A DNA stretch of 64,000 bases, taken from contig CANGJJ010000002.1 in assembly GCA_947454485.1 (NCBI GenBank), forward strand, positions 1 through 64,000, given 5' to 3'. The notes below the pieces were generated by a model. The model was not told the origin of the DNA, searched no databases, and worked only from the letters and a program-made list of their open reading frames with translations. Of the stretch, positions 36,287 to 45,649 are shown piece after piece. The DNA comes from Beijerinckiaceae bacterium. Its GTDB lineage: Bacteria; Pseudomonadota; Alphaproteobacteria; Rhizobiales; Beijerinckiaceae. Numbering within the stretch: the first letter of the stretch is position 1; each line of letters opens with the position of its first letter. The position numbers and the translations under genes are program-made.

Positions 36287-37459
36287 ATGCAGGCCTGGCA
36301 CTTCACCGAAATGCCCTATCCTCATCTGCCGCCTTTTGACGAGCTCGCGTCCATTCGCGTGACTTTGCCGAGCAAGCATTTCGATCCCAAAATCGGCGCA
36401 GATCTCTACAACCGCTATCTCGACGAATATATGATCGCGGATGATCTTGGCCTCAACATGATGGTCAATGAACATCATCAAACAGCCACCTGTATTGATG
36501 TCGCCGCGCCCTTGTCGCTGGCCATTCTGGCGCGCCAAACCTCCAAGGGCCGCATCTGCATTCTGGGCAATCCGATTGCAAACCGTGGCGATCCGATCCG
36601 CATTGCTGAAGAAATGGCGATGATTGATTGCATTTCGCGCGGGCGCCTGAATGCTGGCTTTGTGCGCGGCGTGCCTTATGAAATTTTCGCGGCCAATACC
36701 AATCCCTCCACAACATTGGCCCGTTTGTGGGAAGGCGTTGATCTATGCATCAAGGCTTGGACCTCCCATGATGAGCCCTTCAATGTTGAGACGCAGTTCA
36801 CCCATCGCCGCGCGGTGAATGTCTGGCCGCGTCCCTATCAAGATCCCCATCCCCCCGTATGGGTGACAGGCTCCAGCGACCGCGAGTCCGTCAAGCGCGC
36901 CGCCTCCAAAGGCTTCGTCTTTGCGACCTTCTTGCAGCCTTGGCCTGTGGTGCGCGATCTCTTCGATGTCTATCGCGCCAACTATCGCGACAATGGACAA
37001 CCGGGCGGCGGCGGCCTTGCCTTCATGCCTATTCTCTATGTCGGCGACACAGAGAGCGAAGCCGAGCGCGGTGCGCGTGAACTGACCTGGTATCTCAAGG
37101 CAAAGGTGGAGCCGCAATTGCGCAATCCGCCGGGCTATTCACCGGTCGCGGCCAATGTCGCGGCGATGCGCGGAGGCGCTGATACACGCTCGCGCACCAA
37201 TGACGGCCTGCGCGCCACCAGCCTTGAAGAGCAGCGCGAACATGGTGTTGTGATTTATGGCACGCCCGATCAGGTCGCCGCGCAGATCCACCGCGAATAT
37301 GAGCGGATCGGTGGCTTTGACCATCTCTTGATGATGATGCAGGCAGGCTTTCTGGATCACAAGAGCACGGTGCGGAACATGACGCTCTTTGCCAAAGAGG
37401 TCTATCCGCAGATCAAGGATTTGCCCGGAACGGTTGAGCTTCTGGCAGCGGCACAATGA
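36287..37459 (+). CDS. LLM class flavin-dependent oxidoreductase (luciferase-like monooxygenase)
   Basis: This is a 390-residue member of the bacterial luciferase superfamily. These proteins use reduced FMN (supplied by a reductase) or F420 to oxygenate or oxidise small molecules. Typical blocks are [12 protein letters not shown]-type [72 protein letters not shown] and [26 protein letters not shown] lies 7 bases before the ATG. It opens the catabolic region; no flavin reductase is adjacent. The substrate is unknown. Confidence 0.92.
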   Translation: MQAWHFTEMPYPHLPPFDELASIRVTLPSKHFDPKIGADLYNRYLDEYMIADDLGLNMMVNEHHQTATCIDVAAPLSLAILARQTSKGRICILGNPIANRGDPIRIAEEMAMIDCISRGRLNAGFVRGVPYEIFAANTNPSTTLARLWEGVDLCIKAWTSHDEPFNVETQFTHRRAVNVWPRPYQDPHPPVWVTGSSDRESVKRAASKGFVFATFLQPWPVVRDLFDVYRANYRDNGQPGGGGLAFMPILYVGDTESEAERGARELTWYLKAKVEPQLRNPPGYSPVAANVAAMRGGADTRSRTNDGLRATSLEEQREHGVVIYGTPDQVAAQIHREYERIGGFDHLLMMMQAGFLDHKSTVRNMTLFAKEVYPQIKDLPGTVELLAAAQ

Positions 37460-37465
37460 GACCTA

Positions 37466-37486
37466 GCGGGGCCCAAGCGGCCCCGC
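37466..37486. terminator. convergent hairpin between the LLM and SWIB genes
   Basis: The perfect 8-bp stem GCGGGGCC/GGCCCCGC closes a 5-base loop, 6 bases after the LLM stop and 3 bases beyond the SWIB stop. It is symmetrical, so it can serve both strands. There is no T-run on either side. Confidence 0.5.
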
Positions 37487-37489
37487 ATC

Positions 37490-37771
37490 TCACTTGAGAT
37501 GACGCGCGAGATGCTTATTCATCTCGAACATGCTCACCTTGGCTTTATGATCGAACACAGCGCCAAGCTTGTCGTCCGAGATGATCTCGCGCTTGTTCTC
37601 TTCATTCTGCAATTTATGTTTCTTGATATAAGCCCACATTTTACTCACCGCTTCTGAGCGCGGCAAAGGCGCATCACCCACAATCTGCGCAAGTTCTCTG
37701 GAGGGCGTCAGGGGTTTCATAAAACCCGCGCCCGCACCAGACTTGGCCTGTGTGGTTTTTCCAGCAGTCAT
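37490..37771 (-). CDS. SWIB/MDM2 domain-containing protein
   Basis: This is a 93-residue protein consisting of a basic, Thr/Lys/Ala-rich tail (1-17) and one SWIB domain (about 18-93). Signatures are FMKPLTPSRELAQIVGDAPL, RSEAVSKMWAYIKKHKLQ and GAVFDHKAKVSMFEMNKHL. SWIB domains are best known from eukaryotic chromatin remodelers and chlamydiae but occur as stand-alone small proteins in some proteobacteria, where they may bind DNA or topoisomerase. The bacterial role here is unknown. It is an isolated minus-strand gene between catabolic genes. Confidence 0.92.
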   Translation of the reverse strand: MTAGKTTQAKSGAGAGFMKPLTPSRELAQIVGDAPLPRSEAVSKMWAYIKKHKLQNEENKREIISDDKLGAVFDHKAKVSMFEMNKHLARHLK

Positions 37772-37874
37772 CGTGGCGTCCTCCGCGCGCAGTCACAGCG
37801 GAGCAACACAGATCGCCCAAGAATGTTCCATAGATAAGCGAGCGCAGATGGCACATCACCATCTGCGCCACCAT

Positions 37875-39389
37875 TCATGGGATGAGGTAGCGCCCACGCT
37901 CGTCGCGACCGAGACGATTCTGCTTGCGCAGATCATCCAGCACCCGCACGATCTCGCGGCCATCACGGCTACCAACAGCGCTCATCAGATCCTCAAAATA
38001 TTTCGGACCATCTTCGAGGGCAGCTTCAACACTGGCAAAACGCGCCCCTTCAAAACGCGGCGCTTCAGGCACCTGCACATCAAGACGGTCTTGGGTACCA
38101 AGCGGCCAGGTCAAGTCAAAGCCAGCCTTGCCACCAACTTTGGCTGAGCCCAGCGAAGGGTCGAGCGGCAGTGTGCGCATACCATCCAGCACGATCAAAT
38201 CGCGATCAGCCTGAAAGCGCGTCGCCAAAGCCCAGTCCATCTGCTCATGATCGAAAATGTCGATGTCAGGATCCACGACAAAGACATGTTTGATATTTGC
38301 CAGACAGCCAAGCGCAGCAGCAATCGCATTGCGTGCTTCACCCGACACACGCTGACGCAGCGACACGCGCACATTAAACATGCCGCCACTGGAGGGCGTC
38401 GCATAGACGGCCAAGGGCTCGCGCACCGCTGTCTCCAATGCGCGCCATACCATGATCTCTGTGCGGATCGCATTGAGCTGCGCCGTATCGGTGCGGCTCA
38501 TGGCGCGGCCACCAATGCTCATGGTCTGGAAGAGCGCGTCTTTGCGATGGGTGATGGCTGTGACATGAAACACAGGATTGCGCTTCACCGCGCCGTAATA
38601 GCCAAGGAACTCACCGAAGGGGCCTTCAGCCTCCACATGGCCGCGCTCATCAAGATAACCCTCGATGACATATTCGGCATCAGCAGGCACACGAATGTCA
38701 TTGGTCACGCATTTGACGACGGGGAGCGGTGCATCGCGCAAACAGGCGACCAGCCCCAATTCGTCGACGGGCAGACGCATCATCGCTGCAACATAGTCGA
38801 TAGGATGCGCACCAATCACGAAAGCAACGGGGAAAGGCCCCTTCTTTGCATTGGCTTCATAGATGGCGCGAAAGTCGCTTGGCGAGACAAGATCAATACC
38901 CGCCTCTTGCGGGCCGCGCAGCATCAAGCGACGAATGCCAGAATTGGTCTGGCCTGTGCGCGGATCAAGCACAAAGTCGATGCCTGCAGAAATATAGGGC
39001 GCACCATCGACACCATGCTGCAAATGAACCGGCAGTTTGGTGAGATCAGCATCTGCGCCGCGCAGCACGACCTGCTGCACGGGCGCTTGATCGCTGGTCA
39101 GTTCGCTGATGACGGGCGCGGTGCGCAGACGGCGTTGCACCTCTTCGCGAAGCTTGTCAGCTGGCACACCAAATGCCAGCGCCAAACGCGCGCGACTGGC
39201 GCAAACATTGGCCGCGAGTGATTGACGCTCGGGACCAACCTCTTTGATCAAGACAGCCTTGGCCTCTCCGTCGATCAACTCCGGCAGATCGACAAGATCG
39301 CAGGGCGCCTCATGGATCTGCAATTCACCCGCAGCCTCGAGAGCTGCGATGAAATTGCGCAGACGAAAGCGGTCGAGATCGAGACTCAT
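37875..39389 (-). CDS. UbiD family decarboxylase (copy 1)
   Basis: This is a 504-residue member of the prenylated-FMN-dependent UbiD superfamily, which reversibly decarboxylates aromatic and unsaturated acids. The catalytic glutamates fit the EGPFGE block at about 255-260, two glutamates five residues apart as in Fdc1. TNSGIRRLMLRG (about 149-160) is where the family's conserved arginine lies. HVTAITHRKDALFQTMSIGG and IKHVFVVDPDIDIFDHEQMD are further family blocks. The ATG overlaps the preceding gene's stop (ATGA), so it is translationally coupled to the MetE-like gene. A second copy is at 51811-53355. No ubiX/prenyl-FMN synthase is in the window. The substrate is unknown. Confidence 0.93.
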   Translation of the reverse strand: MSLDLDRFRLRNFIAALEAAGELQIHEAPCDLVDLPELIDGEAKAVLIKEVGPERQSLAANVCASRARLALAFGVPADKLREEVQRRLRTAPVISELTSDQAPVQQVVLRGADADLTKLPVHLQHGVDGAPYISAGIDFVLDPRTGQTNSGIRRLMLRGPQEAGIDLVSPSDFRAIYEANAKKGPFPVAFVIGAHPIDYVAAMMRLPVDELGLVACLRDAPLPVVKCVTNDIRVPADAEYVIEGYLDERGHVEAEGPFGEFLGYYGAVKRNPVFHVTAITHRKDALFQTMSIGGRAMSRTDTAQLNAIRTEIMVWRALETAVREPLAVYATPSSGGMFNVRVSLRQRVSGEARNAIAAALGCLANIKHVFVVDPDIDIFDHEQMDWALATRFQADRDLIVLDGMRTLPLDPSLGSAKVGGKAGFDLTWPLGTQDRLDVQVPEAPRFEGARFASVEAALEDGPKYFEDLMSAVGSRDGREIVRVLDDLRKQNRLGRDERGRYLIP

Positions 39390-40507
39390 GCTGAACCCCA
39401 TGTCTCACGGGCAATATCGACAATCATTTGCAGCTTTTCGAACTGACGCTCGATGGTCATGGTCTCGCCACCAATGCCGCTGGAGAAGCCGCATTGTGCA
39501 CTGAGGGCCAGCTGGTCGATGGGAGCAAATTTCGCGGCCTCTTCGATCCGACGCTTGATCACATCCTTGCTTTCCATCTCGCCATTCTTGGTGGTGACGA
39601 GACCAAGAACTGCCACTTTGCCCTTCGGCAAGAACCGCAGCGGCTCAAAGCCACCCGCACGCTCGCTATCATATTCGAGGAAATAGCCTGTGACATTCAC
39701 ATCATTAAACAGCATTTCGGCGACGGGCTCATAGCCACCCTCAGCAATCCATGCGCCCGCAAAATTGCCACGGCACAAATGCATGCAGATCGTCATATCA
39801 GCGGGCAGGCCCGCGATGGAGTCATTCAACAAGCGCGCATAGGTCTTGGGCAATTGCGCGGGGTCTTCGCCAAATTTTGTGGCTTCATTGCGCAGATTGG
39901 GATCGCAGAGATAAGCAAGATTGACTTCGTCGATCTGCGCATAGCGGCAGCCCACAGCATAAAGGCCCGCGAGTTCTTCGCGATAAACTTTGGACAGATC
40001 CGCAAAGAATGCGTCCATCTGCGGATAAGCGACTTCATTGATCGAGCTGCGACCGCCACGGAAATGCAGCACGGTGGGCGAAGGCATCGTCACCTTCGGC
40101 ACAGCCTTGGTGATCGAGGCGAGATAAGCAAAATCGTCCACAAACATCGGACCGGGGCGCGAGATCTTGCCCGTAACTTCCAGTGTCGGGGGCTTATGAT
40201 CGCGTGTGCCAGCGCTCGAATGGAACTTCACATTGAGCTTGGAAGCAGCAGGCGCGACATTGGCGATCTTGAGCAGAAAGTCGCGCTGCCAGGAAAAGCG
40301 ATTGAACTCGCCATCGGTCACGACTTTCAGGCCGATCTCTTCCTGCCGACGCACAACATCCAAAATCGCATCACGTTGGATTTTGAGCAAAGCCTCTTGG
40401 CTGATGGTCCCGGCTTTCGCGGCATCGCGCGCATCAAGCAGCGCCTGCGGGCGAATGAGACTGCCGACCTGATCGGCTCTGAAAGGCGGTGTCATACGTG
40501 CGGACAT
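39386..40507 (-). CDS. cobalamin-independent methionine synthase II-like protein (MetE core domain, copy 1)
   Basis: This is a 373-residue single-domain relative of the C-terminal catalytic half of MetE; the N-terminal folate-handling half is absent. The zinc ligands are in place: His and Cys in CMHLCRGN, Glu in FLEYDSERAG and Cys in LSAQCGFSS. The start region ADQVGSLIRPQALLDAR is typical of stand-alone MetE-core proteins. Such proteins activate a thiol at zinc and transfer alkyl groups (methionine synthesis in some prokaryotes, epoxyalkane:CoM transfer in others). GGGGAG precedes the ATG at 40507. Coupling to UbiD suggests a catabolic role; the true reaction is unknown. Confidence 0.9.
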   Translation of the reverse strand: MSARMTPPFRADQVGSLIRPQALLDARDAAKAGTISQEALLKIQRDAILDVVRRQEEIGLKVVTDGEFNRFSWQRDFLLKIANVAPAASKLNVKFHSSAGTRDHKPPTLEVTGKISRPGPMFVDDFAYLASITKAVPKVTMPSPTVLHFRGGRSSINEVAYPQMDAFFADLSKVYREELAGLYAVGCRYAQIDEVNLAYLCDPNLRNEATKFGEDPAQLPKTYARLLNDSIAGLPADMTICMHLCRGNFAGAWIAEGGYEPVAEMLFNDVNVTGYFLEYDSERAGGFEPLRFLPKGKVAVLGLVTTKNGEMESKDVIKRRIEEAAKFAPIDQLALSAQCGFSSGIGGETMTIERQFEKLQMIVDIARETWGSA

Positions 40508-40641
40508 CAGGCTCCCCATCGGATTTTGTTTGTGCATCTCCTTAACCGATGTGTTCGCGCTGTCAAAGGGGTCTCACACACCCACTTGCACCGCGCGCGC
40601 AACCGCGCGAAAAAGGGCGCGCAACACTGAGCGAGGAAACA

Positions 40642-41646
40642 ATGACTCCGAAGGCACTCGGCTATCTGGGCGTCAGCACCGCCAGCCTTGATGATTGGGC
40701 GGACTATGGCACGCGCCTTGTGGGCATGCAGGTGGCAGAGCGTACCAAGGCCACGCTGGCTCTGCGCATGGATGATCGCAAGCAGCGCTTGGTCGCCGTT
40801 GAAAATGGGCAGCAAGGTGTCGCCTATTTTGGATGGGAGCTTGATGACGCTGAGGCGCTCGGCGCTTTCTGTGCCAAGCTTGATGCTGCAGGCATTCGCA
40901 TCACGCCCGGCACGCGAGCTTTGGCCGATGAACGCCGCGTGCGTGATCTTGTTGTCGTGGATGATCCGATCGGCAATCGACTGGAGTTTTTCTACGGCGC
41001 AGAAGAAACCACCGATCCTTTCAAGGGCGGGCGCGTTCATTCAGGCTTTCGCACTGGCCCACTGGGCTTAGGCCATGTCGTGGCAACCGCCGACCGCGTG
41101 GTCGATGCTGTGCCCTTTTATCGCGACATCATGGGCTTTGGCCTCAGCGATTATTACTACAAGCCCTTTGAGGCCTATTTCTTCCATGTGAATCCGCGTC
41201 ACCATTCTTTCGCGCTGATCGAGACCGGCAAGCGCGGTACGCATCACATGATGATCGAACATTTCAGTCTGGATGATGTGGGCCAAGGCCTCGATCTGGC
41301 TTTGATGGAGGAGGGCCGTATTGCTGTGACACTGGGCCGTCACTGCGGTGACTATATGACCTCTTACTACACCAACACACCCTCAGGCTTCATCACCGAA
41401 CATGGTTGGGGTGGGCAACTCATCGATCCTGCGACATGGGAGGCAACCCACCGCACGGAAGGGCCGAGCCTGTGGGGCCATGAGCGTTCATGGATGACGC
41501 CAGAGGCCAAGATCACCGCGCGCAAGATCTGCATTGAAAATGCAGATCGCGGTTTGCGCCGCCCCGTGCAGGTGCTCGAAGGCAATTATAATCTCATGCC
41601 CGGCGCCTGCCCTTGGTGGGATGGCGTGGTCGGCAAGCAGCGCTGA
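40642..41646 (+). CDS. VOC family extradiol (type I) ring-cleavage dioxygenase
   Basis: This is a 334-residue two-domain vicinal-oxygen-chelate protein similar to 2,3-dihydroxybiphenyl 1,2-dioxygenase (BphC) in architecture. The catalytic C-terminal module (about 145-300) contains GLGHVVATADRVVDAVPFYR with the first iron histidine. FFHVNPRHHSFALIE, HHMMIEHFSLDDVGQGLDLA with the second histidine, and TPSGFITEHGWGGQLID with the expected glutamate follow. It should cleave a catechol next to its hydroxyls using Fe(II). GAGGAAA lies 4 bases before the ATG. It is transcribed divergently from the MetE-like gene and ends exactly where the convergent fumarylacetoacetase ends (TGATCA). Confidence 0.92.
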   Translation: MTPKALGYLGVSTASLDDWADYGTRLVGMQVAERTKATLALRMDDRKQRLVAVENGQQGVAYFGWELDDAEALGAFCAKLDAAGIRITPGTRALADERRVRDLVVVDDPIGNRLEFFYGAEETTDPFKGGRVHSGFRTGPLGLGHVVATADRVVDAVPFYRDIMGFGLSDYYYKPFEAYFFHVNPRHHSFALIETGKRGTHHMMIEHFSLDDVGQGLDLALMEEGRIAVTLGRHCGDYMTSYYTNTPSGFITEHGWGGQLIDPATWEATHRTEGPSLWGHERSWMTPEAKITARKICIENADRGLRRPVQVLEGNYNLMPGACPWWDGVVGKQR

Positions 41647-42921
41647 TCAGACCGGCACAGGCAGTGCGGGTAGAACAAGGCCCGCCGCCTCACCAAAGCC
41701 GATGCGATATCCATCGCCCTGCGCATAACCGCGCAAGATCAGCTCATCGCCATCTTCGAGGAAGCAGCGCGTCTGCCCATTGGGCAGGCTCAGCGGCTGC
41801 GTGCCATTCCATGACAGTTCAAGCAGGCTACCGCGCTCGCTCGCCTCATCACCACTGATCGTGCCGGAACCTAACAGATCGCCCACACGCATCGCGCAAC
41901 CGGTCGAAGCATGATGCATCAATTGCTGCACGCTCGACCAATACATATAGCGGAAGTTGCTGTGACTGATTTGTGCAGGCGCAGACATGGTCGCGCTCTT
42001 CAGCCAGACTTCGAGTTTCACATCATAATTGTTGAGGCCAGCCTGACGCAGATAGGGCAGCGGCTGGGGCTCTTGCACGGGCGTCGCTACACGGAAGGGC
42101 TCGAGCGCTTGTGCGCTCACAACCCAAGGCGAAATCGTTGTTGCAAAGGCTTTTGCCAGAAAGGGGCCGAGGGGTTGATATTCCCACGCCTGAATATCGC
42201 GCGCACTCCAATCATTGAGCAGCACAAAGCCAAAGATCATGCTCTGCGCCTGCGCCTCATTCAGCATCTCGCCCATGCGGGAGTCTTGCCCAAGCACGAA
42301 ACCCATCTCGAGTTCAAAATCGAGCTTGGCACAAGGCCCCATGATGGGCGGCGCATCGCCCAGCTTCAATTGGCCGAGCGGGCGACGCACGGGCGTCCCA
42401 CTCACAACCACAGTGCTGGCACGGCTGTTATAGCCAATCGGCATATGCCGCCAATTGGGCATCAAAGCCGCATTTGGTCCACGCAAAATCATACCTGCAT
42501 TGGAGGCATGTTGTAGCGAGGAGTAAAAATCGCTGAAGCTCGCCACCTCAAAAGGCAAATGCATCTGCGCAGCAGATTTCGGAATGAGCGCAGCTGCGCG
42601 CAAGGCCGCATCATCGCGCAACGTCGCCTCATCATGACGCAGCAGCTGGGTGATGCGCGCGCGCACATTTTCCCAAGCCTTGGGGCCAAGCGCCATAAAT
42701 TCATTCAGCGTTGGCTTGTCGAAAACTTTACTGACGCCTGCACTCAGCAGACCGCGCGCTTCAAGCACAGACAGATCAAGGATCATATCTCCAATGGCAG
42801 TGCCAATGCGCGGCGCGCTGCCTTGCGTTGAGAAAACGCCATAGGGGAGATTTTGAATCGGGAAATCGCTCTCACGCGCCACTTCGATGAAGGAGCGCAT
42901 AGCAGCATCAGACGCAGACAT
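41647..42921 (-). CDS. fahA: fumarylacetoacetase
   Basis: This is a 424-residue enzyme that hydrolyses fumarylacetoacetate to fumarate and acetoacetate, the last step of homogentisate/tyrosine breakdown. The N-terminal SH3-like domain has FPIQNLPYGVFST and RIGTAIGDMILDL. The catalytic domain contains DFYSSLQHASNAGMILRGP, MPIGYNSRASTVVVSGTPV, KLDFELEMGFVLGQ, FVLLNDWSARDIQAWEYQPL and GDLLGSGTISGDEASERGS. GAGG precedes the ATG at 42921. It follows hmgA with an 8-base gap. Maleylacetoacetate isomerase, needed between the two, is not in this window. Confidence 0.96.
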   Translation of the reverse strand: MSASDAAMRSFIEVARESDFPIQNLPYGVFSTQGSAPRIGTAIGDMILDLSVLEARGLLSAGVSKVFDKPTLNEFMALGPKAWENVRARITQLLRHDEATLRDDAALRAAALIPKSAAQMHLPFEVASFSDFYSSLQHASNAGMILRGPNAALMPNWRHMPIGYNSRASTVVVSGTPVRRPLGQLKLGDAPPIMGPCAKLDFELEMGFVLGQDSRMGEMLNEAQAQSMIFGFVLLNDWSARDIQAWEYQPLGPFLAKAFATTISPWVVSAQALEPFRVATPVQEPQPLPYLRQAGLNNYDVKLEVWLKSATMSAPAQISHSNFRYMYWSSVQQLMHHASTGCAMRVGDLLGSGTISGDEASERGSLLELSWNGTQPLSLPNGQTRCFLEDGDELILRGYAQGDGYRIGFGEAAGLVLPALPVPV

Positions 42922-42929
42922 GGCAGACC

Positions 42930-44228
42930 TCAAGGCTTGGTCGGATCGAAGTGCTTCTTCAAACCGCTCCAGCAATCAATATAATCCGTTTGCAGAGTTG
43001 GCGATGTCGCCGCATAGGCGGTGACTCGCTGCGGATAGCGCGTCTCGAACATGAAGGCCATTGTATTGGTGAGCTTCACCGGCTTCAGTTCAACTGTGCT
43101 CGCATGTTCAAACGCATCCATATCCGGCCCATGCGGCAACATGGAATTGTGCAAGCTCGCGCCACCGGGCACAAAGCCCTGCGGCTTGGCATCATATTGC
43201 CCATAAATGAGCCCCATGAATTCCGACATGATATTGGTGTGATACCACGGTGGGCGGAAGGTGTTTTCCGCCACGGCCCAACGCTCGGGGAAGATCACCA
43301 GATCCACATTCGCCATGCCGGGCGTGTCAGAGGGCGCTGTCAGCACTGTATAGATTGACGGATCTGGATGATCGAACAGAACGGCACTCACGGGTGAGAA
43401 ACGGCGCAGATCATATTTATAAGGCGCGTAATTGCCGTGCCATGCCACCACATCCAGCGGCGAGGCCTGCAGCTGCGTCACCCACAACACGCCCTGCGCG
43501 CGCATATACAAAGTGCAAGGACCTTCCTTGTCTTCATAGGCCGCCACCGGCGTCAAAAAGTCGCGTGCATTGGCGAGGCAATTGGCACCAATCGGGCCGC
43601 GTTCGGGCGGGCGGAACGAGCCGCCGTAATTCTCGCAAATATAGCCGCGCACCGGCCCATCGATCAGCTCCACCCGCATCTTCACGCCGCGCGGAATGGC
43701 GATGATCTCGCCGGGCGCGGCTTCAATGATGCCAAGCTCGGTCACAAAACGAAGCGCGCCTTGTTGCGGCACAAAGAGCATCTCGGCATCGGCATTGACG
43801 AGATAGCTATCAACCATGCTGGCGGTCGCCAGATAGACATGCGCGCCCATCCCCCCCTGGGCCCCTGCATCACCCGCCGTCGTCATGGTGCGAATGCCCT
43901 CGACCAAGGTCACAGCTTCGGTGGGGATCGGCTGCGGGCTCCAACGCATTTGGCCGGGTGGCGTATCGCTCTCGTGACAGGGTGCGCTGCGCCAAAAACC
44001 GCCATCCACCTTGGTGAAGCGCCCGCTGTGGCGCACGGAGGGGCGGATGCGATAGAGCCAGGAGCGCTGATTATCCGCGCGCGGCGCGGTGAAGGGCGAG
44101 CCACTCAGCTGTTCGGCATAAAGCCCATAGGGGCAGCGCTGCGGCGAATTGCGGCCCACCGGCAGCGCGCCGGGCAAGCTCTCGGTTTCAAAACTATTGC
44201 CGAAGCCGGACATATATTGAAGAGCCAT
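42930..44228 (-). CDS. hmgA: homogentisate 1,2-dioxygenase
   Basis: This is a 432-residue Fe(II) enzyme that opens homogentisate to maleylacetoacetate. It begins with the characteristic [61 protein letters not shown] and [15 protein letters not shown] follow. [20 protein letters not shown] carries the His/Glu iron ligands and [12 protein letters not shown] another. The ATG at 44228 matches the family start; in-frame upstream ATGs (44255, 44360) are less likely. It is first in the hmgA-fahA unit. A 4-hydroxyphenylpyruvate dioxygenase gene is not nearby. Confidence 0.97.
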   Translation of the reverse strand: MALQYMSGFGNSFETESLPGALPVGRNSPQRCPYGLYAEQLSGSPFTAPRADNQRSWLYRIRPSVRHSGRFTKVDGGFWRSAPCHESDTPPGQMRWSPQPIPTEAVTLVEGIRTMTTAGDAGAQGGMGAHVYLATASMVDSYLVNADAEMLFVPQQGALRFVTELGIIEAAPGEIIAIPRGVKMRVELIDGPVRGYICENYGGSFRPPERGPIGANCLANARDFLTPVAAYEDKEGPCTLYMRAQGVLWVTQLQASPLDVVAWHGNYAPYKYDLRRFSPVSAVLFDHPDPSIYTVLTAPSDTPGMANVDLVIFPERWAVAENTFRPPWYHTNIMSEFMGLIYGQYDAKPQGFVPGGASLHNSMLPHGPDMDAFEHASTVELKPVKLTNTMAFMFETRYPQRVTAYAATSPTLQTDYIDCWSGLKKHFDPTKP

Positions 44229-44553
44229 CGTCTCCACCCTGTTTGGCTGGGCCATGCGGCCCGATTTCTGCCCCCAATCAGCATGCGGCGCGGCGCGGCG
44301 CAAGCCAGCACAGCGACAGAGGCCCGGCGCCAAACCATGCCGCTCTCTTGTGCTTGCCACCAGCCGCGCGCCTGACTAGACAAGAGCGCGAAGGGGAGGA
44401 GCTTGGATCAATGCGCAGCGCATCACACCGCTGCTTGGGTCCGTACCTCATCCCCAGCCCGGCCCGCCGGGAACGAGCAAAGCGACGGAGGACGCAGCGG
44501 AGGCCCTGCCACCGCTGACCAGCAGCCGCCGGAACACTGAGGAAGAGGCACCC
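44229..44553. promoter_or_regulatory. divergent intergenic region between hmgA and the ligJ-like gene
   Basis: These 325 bases separate two divergent catabolic units and must carry both promoters. No gene fits. I see a short palindrome ATGCGCAGCGCAT (44411-44423) and GC-rich simple-sequence stretches near 44284-44300, but no convincing operator or -35/-10 pair. Confidence 0.35.
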
Positions 44554-45591
44554 ATGATTATCGACATCCACGGCCATTACACGACCGAACCGGCGGCGAT
44601 GCAGGCCTTCCGCGACAAGCAGCTTGCGGGCTTGGCTGATCCGGCGCGCCGCCCCACTGGCGAACTGAAGTTCACCGACGAGCAGATGATCGAGAGCGTG
44701 CAAAAGCAGCTCGCCTTCCAGAAGGCGCGCGGCAGCGACATGACGATCTTCTCGCCCCGCGCCTCGGGCATGGCCCATCATGTGGGCACCGAAGCGACCT
44801 CGATTGAATGGACCCGCCTGTCGAATGACATGGTGCATCGTGTCTGCAGCCTGCTGCCTAACAATTTTGTGCCTGTCGGCCAGCTGCCCCAGTTCCCCGG
44901 CGTCAGCCCCAAGAACTGCATTCCCGAGCTTGAGCGCATCGTGAATGAGCTGGGCTTTGTCGGCGTCAATCTGAACCCCGATCCGTCGGGCGGCTGGTGG
45001 ACTGATCCGCCACTCACCGACAAATATTGGTATCCGCTCTTTGAGAAGATGGAAGAGCTGCAGGTTCCCGCGATGATCCATGTGTCATCTTCCTGCAACC
45101 CCAACTTCCACGCCACCGGCGCGCATTACATCAATGCCGACACGACGGCCTTCATGCAGCTCATTCAGGGCAATCTGTTCAAGGATTTCCCCACGCTAAA
45201 ATTCGTCATTCCGCATGGCGGCGGCGCGGTTCCCTATCACTGGGGTCGCTATCGTGGCCTGTGCCTGAATATGAAGAAGCCGCCGCTCGTCGAATATCTG
45301 ATGAAGAATGTCTTCTTCGACACCTGCGTCTATCACCTGCCGGGCATCGAATTGCTGACCCGCGTCATCCCGATCGACAATGTTCTCTTCGCCTCCGAAA
45401 TGGTCGGCGCGGTGCAGGGCGTCGATCCCGAGACCGGCTTCGATTTCGATGACACCAAGCGCTATATCGATCAGGTCAAAGGCCTCAATGACGAGCAGCG
45501 CTACAAGATCTTCGAAGGCAATGCGCGCAATGTCTATCCGCGCCTCGACAAGCTCCTGACCGCACGCGGTCACAAGCGTCAGACCTTCTGA
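44554..45591 (+). CDS. ligJ: 4-oxalomesaconate hydratase-like amidohydrolase (LigJ family)
   Basis: This is a 345-residue member of the amidohydrolase superfamily. It resembles LigJ of Sphingobium, which hydrates 4-oxalomesaconate to 4-carboxy-4-hydroxy-2-oxoadipate in the protocatechuate 4,5-cleavage (and gallate) pathway. Matching blocks are MIIDIHGHYTTEP with the HxH metal motif, GSDMTIFSPRASGMAHHVG, VGVNLNPDPSGGWWTDPPLT, THATGAHYINADTTAFMQ-type AHYINADTTAFMQ, KFVIPHGGGAVPYHWGRYRG and IDNVLFASEMVGAVQGVDP. The ring-cleavage and lactonase genes of that pathway (ligAB, ligC, ligI) are not nearby. It leads a plus-strand set of four catabolic genes. Confidence 0.88.
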   Translation: MIIDIHGHYTTEPAAMQAFRDKQLAGLADPARRPTGELKFTDEQMIESVQKQLAFQKARGSDMTIFSPRASGMAHHVGTEATSIEWTRLSNDMVHRVCSLLPNNFVPVGQLPQFPGVSPKNCIPELERIVNELGFVGVNLNPDPSGGWWTDPPLTDKYWYPLFEKMEELQVPAMIHVSSSCNPNFHATGAHYINADTTAFMQLIQGNLFKDFPTLKFVIPHGGGAVPYHWGRYRGLCLNMKKPPLVEYLMKNVFFDTCVYHLPGIELLTRVIPIDNVLFASEMVGAVQGVDPETGFDFDDTKRYIDQVKGLNDEQRYKIFEGNARNVYPRLDKLLTARGHKRQTF

Positions 45592-45603
45592 TCACACTCA
45601 ACC

Positions 45604-45630
45604 CCGCGCGCCCCGCAAGGCGCGCGGTTT
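45604..45630 (+). terminator. hairpin between ligJ-like and aldolase genes
   Basis: CCGCGCGCC pairs with GGCGCGCGG over a 6-base loop, followed by TTTCATTT. It has the form of a rho-independent terminator with a broken T-tract, 12 bases after the ligJ-like stop. Because the next co-directional gene starts 19 bases later, it may cause partial termination or stabilise the upstream message. Confidence 0.6.
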
Positions 45631-45649
45631 CATTTCAAGGGGAGGTTTT

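Noticed and set aside
40642-41646. 4-hydroxyphenylpyruvate dioxygenase (would complete the hmgA-fahA pathway)
   Set aside because: Although also a VOC protein of similar size, the motifs NPRHHSFALIE, DDVGQGLDLA and TPSGFITEHGWGG are those of BphC-type extradiol enzymes.
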